DNA of 5,915 nucleotides from Chloroflexota bacterium (GTDB lineage Bacteria; Chloroflexota; Chloroflexia; Thermomicrobiales; JADLAZ01), in the NCBI GenBank assembly GCA_020849725.1, contig JADLAZ010000249.1:1-5915 (forward strand), in the 5' to 3' direction. A program made the position numbers and the translations under genes. The notes beneath the pieces were generated by a model. That model was not told where the DNA came from. It saw nothing but the letters and a program-made list of their open reading frames with translations, and did no database searches. This document shows, in pieces, positions 5,126-5,915 of the stretch. Position 1 is the stretch's first letter. The number at the start of each line of letters is the position of its first letter.

Positions 5126-5915
5126 ATGCGGGTTGCGCTGACCGTCTTCTGTCTGCCGAAGGCCGGCAACCGCGCCGATGAGATCGAAGACGCGGTCGTG
5201 CCGGTCGCCTCGGGCCGCTGGTCGGGACCGGCGCTCCGCGTGGCCGTGGCCGATGGTGCGAGCGAAGCACTGCTCAGCGGGCCGTGGGCGGCCGTGCTGG
5301 CGCGCAGTGTCGCCCATGGCACGTTTGCGGTGGATGACGGGGCGGCGCTGCTGCGCCGGGCGCAGGCGCGCTGGACGCGCTGGACGCGCTGGTACCTGTG
5401 GCGCCGACTGCGGATGGGCCGGCCGGTGCAATGGTTCGAGGAACCAGGGCTAGCCGCTGGCGCGTTCGCGGCGCTGGTCGGCCTCGGCCTGGAGGGTGAC
5501 GGTGCGGGCGGTCACTGGGCGGCGCTGGCGCTGGGTGACAGTTGCCTGTTCCAGGTTCGCGCCGGCCAGCTCCTGGCCGCGTTCCCGCTGGCGCACGCGG
5601 ACGATTTCGGCGTCCGGCCACTGCTTATCGGCAGCCGCGCCGCCGGCAACGATCAGGGGCTGGCGGCGATGCGCACGCTGAGCGGCGCCTGGCAGGCTGG
5701 CGATCGCTTCTATCTGATGACCGACGCGCTGGCGCAGTGGTGGCTCGGGGAGTGCGCCGCCGGTCGCGCGCCGTGGCGGCCGCTCGACCGGCTGTGTGGG
5801 CCGGGTCGCGTCCAGGCCTTCCCGCGCTGGGTCGAGACCCGCCGCCGTCGGCACGAGCTACGGAACGACGACGTGACGCTTCTGCGCGTCGCCATCCAGG
5901 CGGAGCAGCGACAGC
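5126..5915 (+). CDS. PP2C-like serine/threonine protein phosphatase, 3' end beyond the window
   Basis: The frame stays open for 263 codons to the right edge, so the stop is not seen. Residues visible by translation carry the PP2C motifs in order: E21-D22-A, VADGAS (41-46, D43), LGDSCLF (136-142, D138), LMTDAL (197-202, D200) and NDDVTLL (247-253). All acidic positions expected for the two-metal centre are present, so the enzyme should be active in dephosphorylating Ser/Thr. The variants ADGAS and TDAL instead of ADGMGG and TDGL, and the ADDFG segment (158-162), fit a divergent bacterial PP2C subfamily that I recall next to VWA genes. A basic, Trp-rich insert, RWTRWTRWYLWRRLR (82-96), lies between the second and third motifs. 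With the VWA gene it probably forms a phospho-signalling unit whose kinase would be expected nearby. The last motif is already present, so only a short C-terminus is probably missing. Confidence 0.88.
   Translation, partial: MRVALTVFCLPKAGNRADEIEDAVVPVASGRWSGPALRVAVADGASEALLSGPWAAVLARSVAHGTFAVDDGAALLRRAQARWTRWTRWYLWRRLRMGRPVQWFEEPGLAAGAFAALVGLGLEGDGAGGHWAALALGDSCLFQVRAGQLLAAFPLAHADDFGVRPLLIGSRAAGNDQGLAAMRTLSGAWQAGDRFYLMTDALAQWWLGECAAGRAPWRPLDRLCGPGRVQAFPRWVETRRRRHELRNDDVTLLRVAIQAEQRQ
5368..5392 (+). repeat. Tandem 9-base repeat inside the PP2C gene (2.8 copies)
   Basis: The unit GCGCTGGAC occurs at 5368-5376 and 5377-5385, with a third partial copy (GCGCTGG) at 5386-5392. It is in frame and encodes Arg-Trp-Thr, Arg-Trp-Thr, Arg-Trp. 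Copy-number change by slippage would keep the frame and alter the insert length by three residues per unit. Confidence 0.75.

Noticed and set aside
4189..5322. 377-codon open frame on the reverse strand, antisense to the VWA and PP2C genes
   Set aside because: The forward frames have complete MIDAS and PP2C motifs. The reverse product has no recognisable motif and is explained by codon bias.
5714..5731. TDAL instead of TDGL in the PP2C motif, considered as an inactivating change
   Set aside because: The aspartate is kept and the remaining metal ligands are present. As I recall, this variant is usual in the bacterial PP2C subfamily with ADGA-type motifs, so it does not suggest a dead enzyme.
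1..5915. CRISPR arrays, tRNA or rRNA genes, insertion sequences, attachment sites
   Set aside because: Read on both strands, I saw no spaced direct repeats, transposase-like proteins, terminal inverted repeats or structured RNA genes. All spacers are under 170 bases.

Overview
This window is GC-rich DNA with strong GC bias at third codon positions, densely coding, and shows no mobile element, CRISPR array or RNA gene. It looks chromosomal. The gene content (split transketolase, a stand-alone VWA protein next to a PP2C-type phosphatase, a Rieske protein with a long helical tail) and TACAAT-type -10 elements would suit a high-GC Chloroflexota such as the Thermomicrobia/Roseiflexus groups. That assignment is inference and an actinobacterium cannot be excluded.

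Layout: (1) 1-1687, forward: a two-gene operon for split transketolase. The N-terminal (TPP-binding) subunit has lost its 5' end to the window edge, and it overlaps the C-terminal subunit by ATGA. (2) 1688-1844: spacer with a large imperfect hairpin and a TACAAT -10 element at the exact centre of a perfect inverted repeat. (3) 1845-3620, forward: a GTG-started 591-residue protein with an N-terminal Rieske [2Fe-2S] domain and about 480 residues of His-containing, Ala-rich helical sequence that I cannot assign. (4) 3621-3701: convergent spacer with two short hairpins. (5) 3702-4088, reverse: a small single-pass membrane protein of unknown function. (6) 4089-4257: divergent spacer with a second GGTACAATC element. 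(7) 4258-5097, forward: a compact VWA (MIDAS) protein. (8) 5126 to the right edge, forward: a PP2C-like phosphatase, open at its 3' end.

How they fit together: the transketolase pair moves two-carbon units in pentose phosphate metabolism. The VWA and PP2C genes form a probable operon resembling two members of the TerY-P type triad (VWA, PP2C, protein kinase), so a kinase gene just beyond the right edge is a testable prediction. The Rieske protein stands alone with its own promoter. Its long C-terminal region, of unknown function, is the least explained coding sequence in the window.
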